Program-made: the position numbers and the translations under genes | Notes under the pieces: generated by a model | Told to the model about the DNA's origin: nothing | The model's input: only the letters and a program-made list of their open reading frames with translations | The model's database searches: none | From: Cohnella herbarum | GTDB lineage: Bacteria; Bacillota; Bacilli; Paenibacillales; Paenibacillaceae | NCBI RefSeq assembly: GCF_012849095.1 | Contig: NZ_CP051680.1 | Location: 2,976,001 to 3,040,000 of the forward strand | Direction: 5' to 3' | Length of the DNA: 64,000 nt | In this document: in pieces, positions 41,908-51,100 of the stretch | Layout of the letters: the number at the start of each line of letters is the position of its first letter | Numbering within the stretch: position 1 is the first letter of the stretch

Positions 41908-43308
41908 TTACAGCACTTGGCGAAGCAATGGCGGAGAAATAATCGGAAGTCCTTGTACTCGCTCCGACAACATCTCCGGCGTTATCGTCTTCGTAGGCTT
42001 AAGGTGCAGGTTCCAAGCCTGCAAGACCGCTTTACTGATCACTCGCCGCGCTATTCCGTTCTCCAGGTGAAAGATCTTTTCGTCCGGAAGAGTAACGACT
42101 CCCGTCTCCATTCCCGTCGCATCGCCCGAACTACGCCAACGCTTTTCCACCTCGCCGGAGGAAATCGGTTCTCCCAGCGGCCAACGACGAAGATCGACCT
42201 GCGAGATTCGTACGACGGGGAACGAGATCTCCCCTTCGACTACCCTCCGTTTGCCATGCTCGATCCAATAGTAATTCGCTCCGACCGCCTTTACGACGAT
42301 CTGCTCCGGATAGAAGCTTGCCACATGCTCTAATGAGCCCAGATTAAGCTCGTCATGTTGACGAGCGTGATCGATCCATTCGTAAGGATTATGCCATTTG
42401 TCCATAAAATAAACCTGGTTCCGGTCGTTCACTTCTTGAAACCGATCTCCCAGAGCCTTCATGCTGACGCTGCCGAAATGATGGATGAACGTATCTTGAG
42501 CCATGACAAGGTTCTTGCCGAGCAGCCTCACCCGGATGTTATAATCGTCATCCTCGAAGTTCCCGATCTCGAAGCCTTCGTCGAAATAACCGATTCCTTC
42601 GAATAACTCCCTGCGGAACAATAAGCAAAACCCTGTCAGTCGATCGATCTGGCACCAACGCGAAGGATCCGATACGTTATTTTCGCGCGCAAACCTCGGC
42701 ATATCCGCAATATCGTCGTAGGGAACGTTAATTTTCTGATCCCCGCTAATATAATTGGTTACGGGCCCTACCATGCCGATGCTTTCATCGCTTAACAAGC
42801 AAGTCAGCAAATTATCCAACCAATTGTCCGTAACGAGAATGTCATTGTTCAGCAACAGAATCGTTCTTCCTTTGGCCATCATCATACCGGAGTTAATCGC
42901 GCCCGCAAACCCTCTGTTCTGATCCAGCAAGCGATAACGAACTTGCCCGCCAAGTCCCTGGAGATAAGCAGCCGTTCCATCCGATGAAGCATTGTCCACG
43001 ACGATGATTTCGTAAGGCAAATCCGTGTTTTCCATAATGCTGTCGATACATTGCATCAACATGTTCAGCTGGTTAAACGTCGGAATCACGATGCTTGTTC
43101 CTTCGAATAACGTCGGGTAGCTTTGAATGCCGGAATGCACGCCTTCCCGGTAGCCTTCGTCATACCCTGTTTGGAACTTCGCTAAGCGCACGTCTCCTTT
43201 AGGTCGCGAGCCTTTACGTCTACTCTTGCGCTTGATCTTGGAGGCATCCGAAGCGGAACTTGGCTTAGGATGCTTGATGCGACCGGCTTTCGTTCTCTCG
43301 GCAGTCAT
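41908..43308 (-). CDS. Family 2 glycosyltransferase with basic N-terminus, G-x3-G tag and KR-module
   Basis: A 466-residue protein with three parts. Residues 1-46 are Lys/Arg-rich and lead into the tag GYDEGYREGVHSG (48-60). Residues about 70-310 form a GT2 domain (SIVIPTFNQLNMLMQCIDSI, VDNASSDGT, NRGFAGAIN, LLNNDI, GYFDEGFEIGNFEDDDYNIR). The rest contains KR-modules (YYWIEHGKRRVVEGEISFPV, RRWPLGEPI) like those at 21938 and 27961. It is the last gene of the six-gene operon, 13 bases after the GT-D gene. The GT2 domain is paralogous to that at 45225. Likely decorates a spore-surface glycoprotein. Confidence 0.88.
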   Translation of the reverse strand: MTAERTKAGRIKHPKPSSASDASKIKRKSRRKGSRPKGDVRLAKFQTGYDEGYREGVHSGIQSYPTLFEGTSIVIPTFNQLNMLMQCIDSIMENTDLPYEIIVVDNASSDGTAAYLQGLGGQVRYRLLDQNRGFAGAINSGMMMAKGRTILLLNNDILVTDNWLDNLLTCLLSDESIGMVGPVTNYISGDQKINVPYDDIADMPRFARENNVSDPSRWCQIDRLTGFCLLFRRELFEGIGYFDEGFEIGNFEDDDYNIRVRLLGKNLVMAQDTFIHHFGSVSMKALGDRFQEVNDRNQVYFMDKWHNPYEWIDHARQHDELNLGSLEHVASFYPEQIVVKAVGANYYWIEHGKRRVVEGEISFPVVRISQVDLRRWPLGEPISSGEVEKRWRSSGDATGMETGVVTLPDEKIFHLENGIARRVISKAVLQAWNLHLKPTKTITPEMLSERVQGLPIISPPLLRQVL

Positions 43309-43321
43309 TTCATTTCACCTC

Positions 43322-44464
43322 CTATGGCGTTGATTCATTTCTTTCGGGGTGCGCCAACCCGGCCATCCGATTCGCCAAGTGTCCGAAATCAAAGGTCACC
43401 TTCCCGCCGACGCCGGCGAGATGAACCGCGATCGGAATCGCCGCAATCCCGGCAGCTACAAGCGCGATATCGTAATCGTAAGCATTGGCTTCAGCCACGA
43501 CTCGAGGATAATCGGCATATCCGTTAACCGGAGTAATGACCCCCGTCACCTCAACCCCTTGCATAATCAAAGCTTCGCTTAGCTGAGCGGCGACATCGCC
43601 GATAACGAGAACTTTACGTCCTCTAAGCAATTTCAACAGCAACCCCTGCTCCTCCAGCAAGTAGTTCATTGTCGATGTGGTATACCGCAGCTTCTCGTAC
43701 TCGATTCCATGCGCCCTAAGGACCGCAAATAGAAGAGGTTGAAAATAAGACGCGCGCGACATCGGGACACCGATCAATGATGCCACCTTCACGCAAGTCG
43801 CCAGCTCGTCTCGCGCCTCGAGATTCGGGATATTCACGCCGGCATAGGGCAGGAAATACCCTGCGCGGCTGATTTCTTCAAGAGAAAGCACCTTTTCCTG
43901 CGCCAAAGTAAGCAGTTCGCCGTCTCCCAGTCTGATGAAAGCATAGGACTTCTTCCCCCGCAATGCTTCTTCGAGCTCCCGGTAAACCGCATTGCTATCT
44001 AGAAGAGGTATCCCTCGGTTTTTTAATACTTGAACGCCGGCAGCGACGGCCTCGCGAACGGTAAGATCGGGAATAATGAGATCGGACGGGAGATGCTCCT
44101 CCAATATTCTCTCACCACCCGCGATTAACCCTTCTTGATAACCTTGGTCATAGCTCAATCGGGCAATTGGCGTCTCTAACTGTTTCTCTGCCTGTTTCTC
44201 TTCCAACGGCAGGATCGTCGTCGTTTTTCGCCTCTGATCGTATCGGCGTTTCCTCGTCCCTCCTCTCCTGCGGACGCGATTTCTTTTGCTTTTCGCTAGC
44301 TTTGGAGCAAGTTTTGCTAGCTTTGGGGTAAATTTTGCTAGCTTTGCCTTCCCCTTAGTTGACCTAGGTTCGCCTTTCTCGGGCTTTGAAGCCATCTTAA
44401 CCGACTTAGAAGGAATGGGGGATACGGCCGAATGGACCGGTTTACGCAAGCCGGTGATGCTCAT
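43322..44464 (-). CDS. GT-D fold glycosyltransferase with long basic N-terminus and G-x3-G tag
   Basis: A 380-residue protein. Residues 25-80 are Lys/Arg-rich, including a short repeat KLAKFTPKLAKLAPKLAK; the tag SYDQGYQEGLIAGG follows at 104-117. The C-terminal 250 residues resemble the GT-D (DUF1792-type) glycosyltransferase fold, with the signature SYAFIRLGDGELL and a Rossmann-like end (RGRKVLVIGDVAAQLSEALI). ATG 44464 overlaps the thymidylyltransferase stop (ATGA) and has GGGGG 7 bases upstream. GT-D enzymes extend O-glycans on serine-rich proteins in streptococci; the acceptor here is unknown. Confidence 0.8.
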   Translation of the reverse strand: MSITGLRKPVHSAVSPIPSKSVKMASKPEKGEPRSTKGKAKLAKFTPKLAKLAPKLAKSKRNRVRRRGGTRKRRYDQRRKTTTILPLEEKQAEKQLETPIARLSYDQGYQEGLIAGGERILEEHLPSDLIIPDLTVREAVAAGVQVLKNRGIPLLDSNAVYRELEEALRGKKSYAFIRLGDGELLTLAQEKVLSLEEISRAGYFLPYAGVNIPNLEARDELATCVKVASLIGVPMSRASYFQPLLFAVLRAHGIEYEKLRYTTSTMNYLLEEQGLLLKLLRGRKVLVIGDVAAQLSEALIMQGVEVTGVITPVNGYADYPRVVAEANAYDYDIALVAAGIAAIPIAVHLAGVGGKVTFDFGHLANRMAGLAHPERNESTP

Positions 44465-45186
44465 GTAATAGCCCCCTTTAATCTCCTTCCAGCCTCTTCT
44501 AGCGATTCGAACGTTCCGGCGTCCGTCCACCAACCCGTAAGTTCCTTATACGTAAGCTTGCCGTTCTGGGCATACGCGTTGTTCACGTCGGTGATTTCGA
44601 GCTCCCCTCTGCGGGAAGGCTTAACGCCGTCGATCATATCGAATACTTCGGAATCGTAAAAATAAAGACCCGTCACGCAAAAGTCGGATTGAGGCAGCTC
44701 CGGCTTCTCTTCGATTAGAACGATTCGGCCGCTCGTCTCATCCAGCTTAGGAACACCGTAACGGCGAGGATCGTCGACTTTCTTCAGAAGAACCATCGCG
44801 CCGTTCGTCTGCTTCTCGTATTGCTCGCAATAAGGTTTCAAGCTTTCCTCGAATAAATTATCCCCCAACAACACGATGAATTTATCCTTCGGCAGAATCA
44901 GAGGCCTCGCGAGTTCCAATGCCTGCGCGATGCCGCCGGCTTCCTCTTGCACGCGATAGATTATGGACACTCCCCAATCCCTGCCGCTGCCGAGTACGTC
45001 CGCAAAGCTACCCAGAGCTGCCCGATTGGTTACGATAACGATATCCCTAATTCCCGAGTCGCGTAATTTCGTAATGCCGTAACAGATCATCGGATACGAT
45101 CCGACGGGAAGTAAGTGTTTGTTCGTCCAGTAGGTGAGCGGTTTAAGACGCGTTCCCGTTCCACCCGCCAGTATGACAGCCTTCAA
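44461..45186 (-). CDS. rfbA: Glucose-1-phosphate thymidylyltransferase (RmlA-like)
   Basis: A 241-residue nucleotidyltransferase: N-terminal AVILAGGTGTRLKPLTYWTN (nucleotide loop), KHLLPVGSYPM, GDNLFEESL (metal Asp), EEKPELPQS and WWTDAGTFESL. It transfers dTMP to glucose-1-phosphate, giving dTDP-glucose, the precursor of dTDP-rhamnose and other deoxysugars. It is shorter than the classical 290-residue RmlA, as in the SpsI-like group of the B. subtilis spore polysaccharide locus. No rmlB, rmlC or classical rmlD lies in the window, so the later steps must be encoded elsewhere. Confidence 0.88.
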   Translation of the reverse strand: MKAVILAGGTGTRLKPLTYWTNKHLLPVGSYPMICYGITKLRDSGIRDIVIVTNRAALGSFADVLGSGRDWGVSIIYRVQEEAGGIAQALELARPLILPKDKFIVLLGDNLFEESLKPYCEQYEKQTNGAMVLLKKVDDPRRYGVPKLDETSGRIVLIEEKPELPQSDFCVTGLYFYDSEVFDMIDGVKPSRRGELEITDVNNAYAQNGKLTYKELTGWWTDAGTFESLEEAGRRLKGAIT

Positions 45187-45224
45187 AGCAATTCCTCCTC
45201 GTAGTTAGGAGCGGAGTATGTTTC

Positions 45225-45962
45225 TCAGATGAATACTCTCGGATCCAAATTCCATTTGTCCATGAACATCCGGTAGTTACGCTCGACAAGCTGTTGTTGC
45301 TTGAGTTCGCCTTCATTCTTAAAGCTGGCGCTGCCCTCGTGAAATATTAAGGCATCGTGGCAGACGAGAAGGCTGAATCCGTGAAGCCGGGTTCGTAGAC
45401 AGAAATCGTCGTCTTCGTAATGTCCCGGCGAGAACCGTTCGTCCAAGAGGCCGATCTTCTCCATCAGGCTGCGGCGAAAAACAAAACAAAAACCAACGAT
45501 TCTTTCGACCCTAACCCATTTCGCATAATCCGAGACGTTAACCTCTACCGCGATTCTTTGAAATTCCGCTAGATCCTCGAAAGGGTATTGTACTTGCTGC
45601 GATCCGCTAGCGTAATTCGTCACAGGCCCGACAATGCCGACTTCGGAAGAACTAAGAAGCGCCGCAGACATGTTGCTTAGCCAATTTTTCGTAACAACCG
45701 TATCGTTGTTCAACAGAACAAGCGTGTCTCCGGAAGAGAGCCGCAAACCTTTGTTGCAAGCAATCGGGAAACCTTCATTCCGTGGCAAGGAAAGCAGCGC
45801 AAGATTCTGTTGCATACACCAAGATGCCGTTCCGTCCGTTGAACCGTTATCTACGACAATGATTTCATAAGGCATTTCCGTATACTGGCGGATGGAGTAA
45901 ATGCATCTTTGCAGTAAATCGAGCCGATTGTACGTCGGAATGATGATGGAAGCTCTGGTCAT
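45225..45962 (-). CDS. Family 2 glycosyltransferase
   Basis: A 245-residue GT2 of the rhamnosyltransferase type: RASIIIPTYNRLDLLQRCIY, VDNGSTDGTASW, NEGFPIACNKG, LLNNDTVV (metal site) and RFSPGHYEDDDFCLR. ATG 45962 overlaps the previous stop (ATGA) and follows GGGAGTGGGAGG. It lacks the basic stretch and tag of its neighbours. With the thymidylyltransferase gene next to it, a dTDP-deoxysugar donor is plausible. Confidence 0.88.
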   Translation of the reverse strand: MTRASIIIPTYNRLDLLQRCIYSIRQYTEMPYEIIVVDNGSTDGTASWCMQQNLALLSLPRNEGFPIACNKGLRLSSGDTLVLLNNDTVVTKNWLSNMSAALLSSSEVGIVGPVTNYASGSQQVQYPFEDLAEFQRIAVEVNVSDYAKWVRVERIVGFCFVFRRSLMEKIGLLDERFSPGHYEDDDFCLRTRLHGFSLLVCHDALIFHEGSASFKNEGELKQQQLVERNYRMFMDKWNLDPRVFI

Positions 45963-47095
45963 CCCTCCCACTCCCCTAACACGCTTCGGTTCCGTTGGGT
46001 ATCCGCGAATTGCAATCGACTGCCCCTGGCGCTCATCGCTTCTCTCCACGCCTCCGCATGATCTCCGGCCGCTTTTCTCCACTTCTGCTCCGTATCTTCG
46101 TTTCTTGCAAATCTTCGGACTCCCGCCGATCCTCCGAACCCGATACGCAAGCCTTTCAGAATGGCTAAAGCATGAGCCTTAACGGGGATGGCGAAAGCCG
46201 CGGCCCCGAGAGTATCGAAGGCATTCCGGGAAACCGCGAACGGGAGATTGGACAACGAATTGATCTTCAAATCTCCCCGGTTCAAACTCGTATTCAGAAA
46301 CTCGTGAAACCGATCGATCTCTCCCCGTTGATGGAACAATCCCATCTGACCGGAAACGTCGTTAAGGGCAATATCGGATTTGCCCTCGCATTCCCATATA
46401 AATCGAGCCAACTGATCAGCAGGAACCGTCTTCTCCCCGTCAACGAACAGGATCATGTCCGCTCCTGTCAATTTGGCGCCCAGAGCCCGTCCAATGTCCG
46501 GTTCGACTTTCTCGGGCAGGTAGGCGATTACCGTTTTCGGATCGTTTCTCGCTAGCGCGAACAACCATTCGGACGGTTTGCCAAGAACGATAACGACCTC
46601 TTGCAGCGGCAACGCGGCCAATTGCAGCAGCACTTCCTGCAACGAGGCTTCATTCGTTCCGGCACAGACTACGGCGGCTGCGTGATTGCGCAAAGGGACC
46701 GGAGAAATATTTATATGTCTTCCAGCACCCTGCATGAACCCTTCGGAATAACTTTTTCCTCTGGCCTGCACGAGTTTCCAATCCGTATTCGAAGCTCGAT
46801 TCGTTTCCAAGAACCTCTGATTCCATTTCCTATGAATGATTTCTCTTAGCGAATCCGGACGATTGTCATCGGCCGAACTTCCGCGCCATTCGATTCCGTC
46901 CTTCAAGCCCGCTGAATGATCCATCGGACGCCCGGCTTGAGCTCGAATGCGAGTCCTTCGCGCCCCATTGCGATTGGGAACCCTCTGCCTCGATTTCATT
47001 TTCCTCTTCACTCGGTCGACTCGAACGGGAGAACGAGCCTTAACGGATTTAGCGGAACGGCGCGGACGATTTCCCCTTCGGAGTTGACTTTTCAT
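45959..47095 (-). CDS. Degenerate family 2 glycosyltransferase with basic N-terminus and G-x3-G tag
   Basis: A 378-residue protein. Residues 1-60 are Arg/Lys-rich; the tag SYSEGFMQGAG lies at 115-125. The last 240 residues align with the GT2 encoded just upstream (SRNAFDTLGAAAFAIPVKAH against [27 protein letters not shown] against ALNDYSG). The nucleotide and metal motifs are altered: the DAD of the neighbour is DGE here (residues 219-221) and NGSTDGS is replaced by GKPSEW. It may be an inactive relative kept as a scaffold. ATG 47095 has GGTGAG upstream; ATG 47116 is an alternative overlapping the previous stop. Confidence 0.75.
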   Translation of the reverse strand: MKSQLRRGNRPRRSAKSVKARSPVRVDRVKRKMKSRQRVPNRNGARRTRIRAQAGRPMDHSAGLKDGIEWRGSSADDNRPDSLREIIHRKWNQRFLETNRASNTDWKLVQARGKSYSEGFMQGAGRHINISPVPLRNHAAAVVCAGTNEASLQEVLLQLAALPLQEVVIVLGKPSEWLFALARNDPKTVIAYLPEKVEPDIGRALGAKLTGADMILFVDGEKTVPADQLARFIWECEGKSDIALNDVSGQMGLFHQRGEIDRFHEFLNTSLNRGDLKINSLSNLPFAVSRNAFDTLGAAAFAIPVKAHALAILKGLRIGFGGSAGVRRFARNEDTEQKWRKAAGDHAEAWREAMSARGSRLQFADTQRNRSVLGEWEG

Positions 47096-47100
47096 TCTCG

Positions 47101-47973
47101 TTATCTCACCATCCATCTTTGACGGGCTCCATCTTCATATCCGCCCCTGGAATCCGATTTCCTTATCCACCATTGGATCGCCTCCAGGTGATCGCCAACG
47201 ATCAGCGGCTCCAAAGAATTCGTGCGCTCTCGTTTCGCCCGGATCGGATTCAGCATCCCGACGTTAACGGGAATAATCCGTTTGACCTTCAAGCCTTCAT
47301 GGATCGCCACCGTATGCGCCAGAGGCGGTACGGATAACGACGATGCTCCGATGACGGACAGCGCATTGCGGCTAATCGCGTGCGGGATAGCCGTCATCGA
47401 CGCGCCTTGAAGATCCGATCTCCCGAGCAACGAATTCAGTGCATGCTTGGCGAGAACGACGCCATGAACGACAGGCTTGTTGACCGGGCCGGAATAATCG
47501 TTCAAAGCAACGTCGGTGCCTTGCGCCACCGCATCCACGAAAGCCCTGAGTTTACCGGCGGGAATAACCATATCGGCATCGATAAACAGCAAAATGTTGC
47601 CTATGGCTTCCCTAGCTCCGATCGATCTTCCTATGTCATGGCCAAGCGGACGATCATAGACGAGCACCTTGGCGCCGCTTCTCCTTGCAATCTCCAACGA
47701 TCCGTCGGTCGACCCGTTCACGACGACGATAACTTCCGTATGGGGATGCACGCGAAAAGCTTCTTGAATTACTTTTCTAAGCGTTTTACGCTCATTCATA
47801 ACGGGAATGATGACCGATACGTAAGGAGCGGACCACGGATCAAGGGGCGGACGAGGATTTTCGACTTCCTTGCCGAAGGTTTTCCTTCCCCCTCTTACAG
47901 GTCGTTTGCGCACGTTTCTCGCATTTCGAATTTTAGGAGCACGGGAACCCTTCTTCCCGATCTTGTTCGCCAA
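47101..47973 (-). CDS. Family 2 glycosyltransferase with basic N-terminus
   Basis: A 290-residue protein with an Arg/Lys-rich N-terminus (about residues 4-40: [20 protein letters not shown] and following) and a GT2 domain: [27 protein letters not shown] and [10 protein letters not shown] with the DxD metal site. TTG 47973 is chosen because GAGGGGGTG lies 6 bases upstream; ATG 48015 has no ribosome site. It is the first gene of a six-gene operon (this gene, degenerate GT2, GT2, rfbA, GT-D, GT2). A CATACAATG box lies about 40 bases upstream. Confidence 0.82.
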   Translation of the reverse strand: MANKIGKKGSRAPKIRNARNVRKRPVRGGRKTFGKEVENPRPPLDPWSAPYVSVIIPVMNERKTLRKVIQEAFRVHPHTEVIVVVNGSTDGSLEIARRSGAKVLVYDRPLGHDIGRSIGAREAIGNILLFIDADMVIPAGKLRAFVDAVAQGTDVALNDYSGPVNKPVVHGVVLAKHALNSLLGRSDLQGASMTAIPHAISRNALSVIGASSLSVPPLAHTVAIHEGLKVKRIIPVNVGMLNPIRAKRERTNSLEPLIVGDHLEAIQWWIRKSDSRGGYEDGARQRWMVR

Positions 47974-48012
47974 TCCATTCACCCCCTCAGGCTCGGGCAA
48001 CGGTATACATGA

Positions 48013-48021
48013 CATTGTATG
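48013..48021 (-). promoter_or_regulatory. Sigma-E/K-like -10 box (CATACAATG) before the block C operon
   Basis: CATACAAT equals the sigma-E -10 consensus and fits sigma-K CATAnnnT. The predicted transcript would begin about 33 bases before the TTG start. No clear -35 element is seen. Confidence 0.4.
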
Positions 48022-48068
48022 TGTGACGTGTCCATGCGCAACGGCATATGTACAGTGCTTCCAATCGT

Positions 48069-48099
48069 CAAAAAGCGGTGCCCGTCTTGCGGCACCGCT
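48069..48099 (-). terminator. Intrinsic terminator of the giant repeat-protein gene
   Basis: Arms AGCGGTGCC / GGCACCGCT with an 8-base loop, then TTTTTGA on the minus strand, 23 bases after the stop. The giant gene is thus a single-gene transcript. Confidence 0.85.
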
Positions 48100-48121
48100 C
48101 CGAGTATGCTTATTGCTAGAC

Positions 48122-51100
48122 TTAAGCTTTACTGCCTAAAGCGATCCATTGAATAAACCCTTTGGGCTCGGGTCCCAACCGGGTACGAAATACGATAAGT
48201 TCAACCTCGTTCGGACGTTTGGCTCCAAGTATGCAACTGCAAGACGGATGATCCGACATCGCAACCATCGTATAAGCGTTATTCGCGAATGGAACCGCAA
48301 ATGGAACGACCAACCGCATCGATTCCATTCCTCCCTGGAAAGCATACTGCTGGTTACCGAATAGCAAGCTCACGCCTGGCAGTTGGGCCGTCACGGGCTG
48401 GAAGCTGAGCTTCTCCTCGCTTACGCTTCCATCCACCAGGTGCTCATTCGTAACGCTGTACAGGGCCAGCTTCGAACTGTCTACGCTATCGTCTGCCAGT
48501 TGAGCGCCTCTAATGCTGCCTGCTTCAAGCTTCGCTCCGCCTATGCTGCCATCCTCAAGGTGATTGCCGGTAATGCTGCCTAATTCTAGCTTAGATCCGT
48601 TAACGCTATTGTCTGCCAGATGCTCGGTTTTGACGCTGCCGAACTCAAGCTTGCTGCTAGTAATACTGCCGTCCGCAAGATGCTCGCCGGTAATGCTTCC
48701 GTAATCAAGCTTTTCTCCGGAGACGCTCCAGTCCGCCAGATGCTCGCCGGTGATACTGCCGAGTTCAAGCTTGGATCCAGTGACGCCGCCATCTGCCATG
48801 TGCTCGCTTGCGATGCAGCCAAGTTCCAACTTCGAGCTTCCTATGCTTCCGTCGGCAATATGATTTCCGTTTAAGCTGCCTGCTTCAAGCTTCGCTCCGT
48901 TGATGCTACCATCTGCCAGATGTTCGCCCGTTACGATGCCTGACCCGAGTTTCGTTCCGCCAATACTGCCATCTGCCAGATGTTCGCCGGTAAGACTACC
49001 TTTAACCACATGCTCGCCGGAGACGCTGCCTAATTCAAGCTTGGATCCGGTGACGCTGCCATCTGCCATGTGCTCGCTTGCGATGCAGCCAAGTTCCAAC
49101 TTCGAGCTTCCTATGCTTCCGTTGGCGAGATGCTCTCCTTGTAAGCTGCCTGCTTCAAGCTTCGCTCCGTTGATGCTTCCATCTGCCAGATGTTCGCCCG
49201 TTACGATGCCTGACCCGAGTTTCGTTCCGCCAATACTGCCATCTGCCAGATGTTCGCCGGAAAGACTACCTTCAACCACATGCTCGCCGGAGATGCTGCC
49301 TAATTCAAGCTTAGATCCGCTAACGCTCCCGTCCGCCAACTGATCGCTCGTTATGCTGCCGGCTTCAAGCTTCGCACCTGTTAGGCTTCCGTCAGCTAGA
49401 TGTTCGCTCGTTACGCTGCTTGCTTCAAGCTTTGCTCCGCCTACGCTCCCATCCGCCAACTGCTCGCTTGTTACGCTGCCCGCCCCAAGCTTAGCGCCTG
49501 CAATGCTGCCGTCCGCCAGATGATCGCTCGTTACGCTACCCGGAATAAGCTTCGCTCCGGAAATACTGCCATCCGCCAGATGATCCCCGAAGATGCTCCC
49601 TAACCAAATATGCGACCCGCCAACGCTTGCTACCGCCAGGTGGTCTCCCGTAATGGAGCCGAACTGGAGCTGAGCTTCTCCAACGCTACCCTGAGCTAGA
49701 TGCTCGCTCGTTACGCTGCCAGCCTCAAGCTTCGCTCCACTTACGCTCCCATCAGCCAGATGCTCGCTCGTTACGCTGCCAGCCTCAAGCTGCGCTCCAC
49801 CGACGCTTCCATCAGCCAGATGTTCGCTCGTTACGCTGCCAGCCTCGAGCTGCGCTCCACCGACGCTCCCATCAGCCAGATGCTCGCTCGTTACGCTGCC
49901 AACCCCAAGCTGCGCTCCACCTACGCTCCCATCAGCCAGATGTTCGCTCGTTACGCTGCCAACCCCAAGCTGCGCTCCACCTACGCTCCCATCAGCCAGA
50001 TGTTCGCTCGTTACGCTGCCAGCCAAGAGCTTCGCTCCACCTACGCTCCCATCAGCCAGATGTTCGCTCGTTACGCTGCCAGCCTCAAGCTTAGCTCCAC
50101 CTACGCTCCCATCAGCCAGATGTTCGCTCGTTACGCTGCCAGCCTCGAGCTTCGCTCCACCTACGCTCCCATCAGCCAGATGCTCGCTCGTTACGCTGCC
50201 AACCCCGAGCTTAGCTCCACCGACGCTCCCATCAGCCAGATGCTCGCTCGTTACGCTGCCAACCCCAAGCTTAGCTCCACCGACGCTCCCATCAGCCAGA
50301 TGCTCGCTCGTTACGCTGCCAGCCTCGAGCTTCGCTCCACCGACGCTCCCATCAGCCAGATGCTCGCTCGTTACGCTGCCAACCTCGAGCTTAGCTCCAC
50401 CGACGCTCCCATCAGCCAGATGCTCGCTCGTTACGCTGCCAGCCTCAAGCTTCGCTCCACCGACGCTCCCATCAGCCAGATGCTCGCTCGTTACGCTACC
50501 AGCCTCGAGCTTCGCTCCACCTACGCTCCCATCAGCCAGATGCTCGCTCGTTACGCTGCCAACCCCAAGCTTCGCTCCACCGACGCTCCCATCAGCCAGA
50601 TGCTCGCTCGTTACGCTACCAGCCAAGAGCTTCGCTCCACCGACGCTCCCATCAGCCAGATGCTCGCTCGTTACGCTGCCAGCCTCGAGCTTCGCTCCAC
50701 CTACGCTCCCATCAGCCAGATGTTCGCTCGTTACGCTGCCAGCCTCGAGCTTCGCTCCACTGACGCTTCCATCAGCCAGATGCTCGCTCGTTATGCTTCC
50801 CGCTTCAAGCTTAGCTCCGCTTACGCTGCCATCGGCGATATATTCGCTCGTGACGCTGCCAGACACTAGCTCCCTAACGATCTCTACCGGATCCGCAGCG
50901 GCCGATTGCGCTTGTTGCAGTTGATCGAGCAGTTCCCTGACTTCCGATGACAGCTTCAAACTGGTCACGCTACCGTCCGCGAGCTGCGCTTCCGTTACGA
51001 CTTGAGGTTTAAAGTGGCTGGAAGTTATCGTCTGTTCCCCGAGATGGTAACCGAGTATCGAACGCGGAATGATATGGGAGGAACTGACGCTTCTCACCGC

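Noticed and set aside
49700..50869. Long open frame (389 codons) on the plus strand within the repeat array
   Set aside because: It is the antisense of the 60-bp repeats. A stop-free unit repeated in phase gives a long frame for free; it has no ribosome site, and the minus-strand frame is continuous with a much larger gene.
49681..50880. Regular 60-bp repeats as a CRISPR array
   Set aside because: The whole unit is conserved with no unique spacers, the frame is coding throughout, and there are no cas genes.
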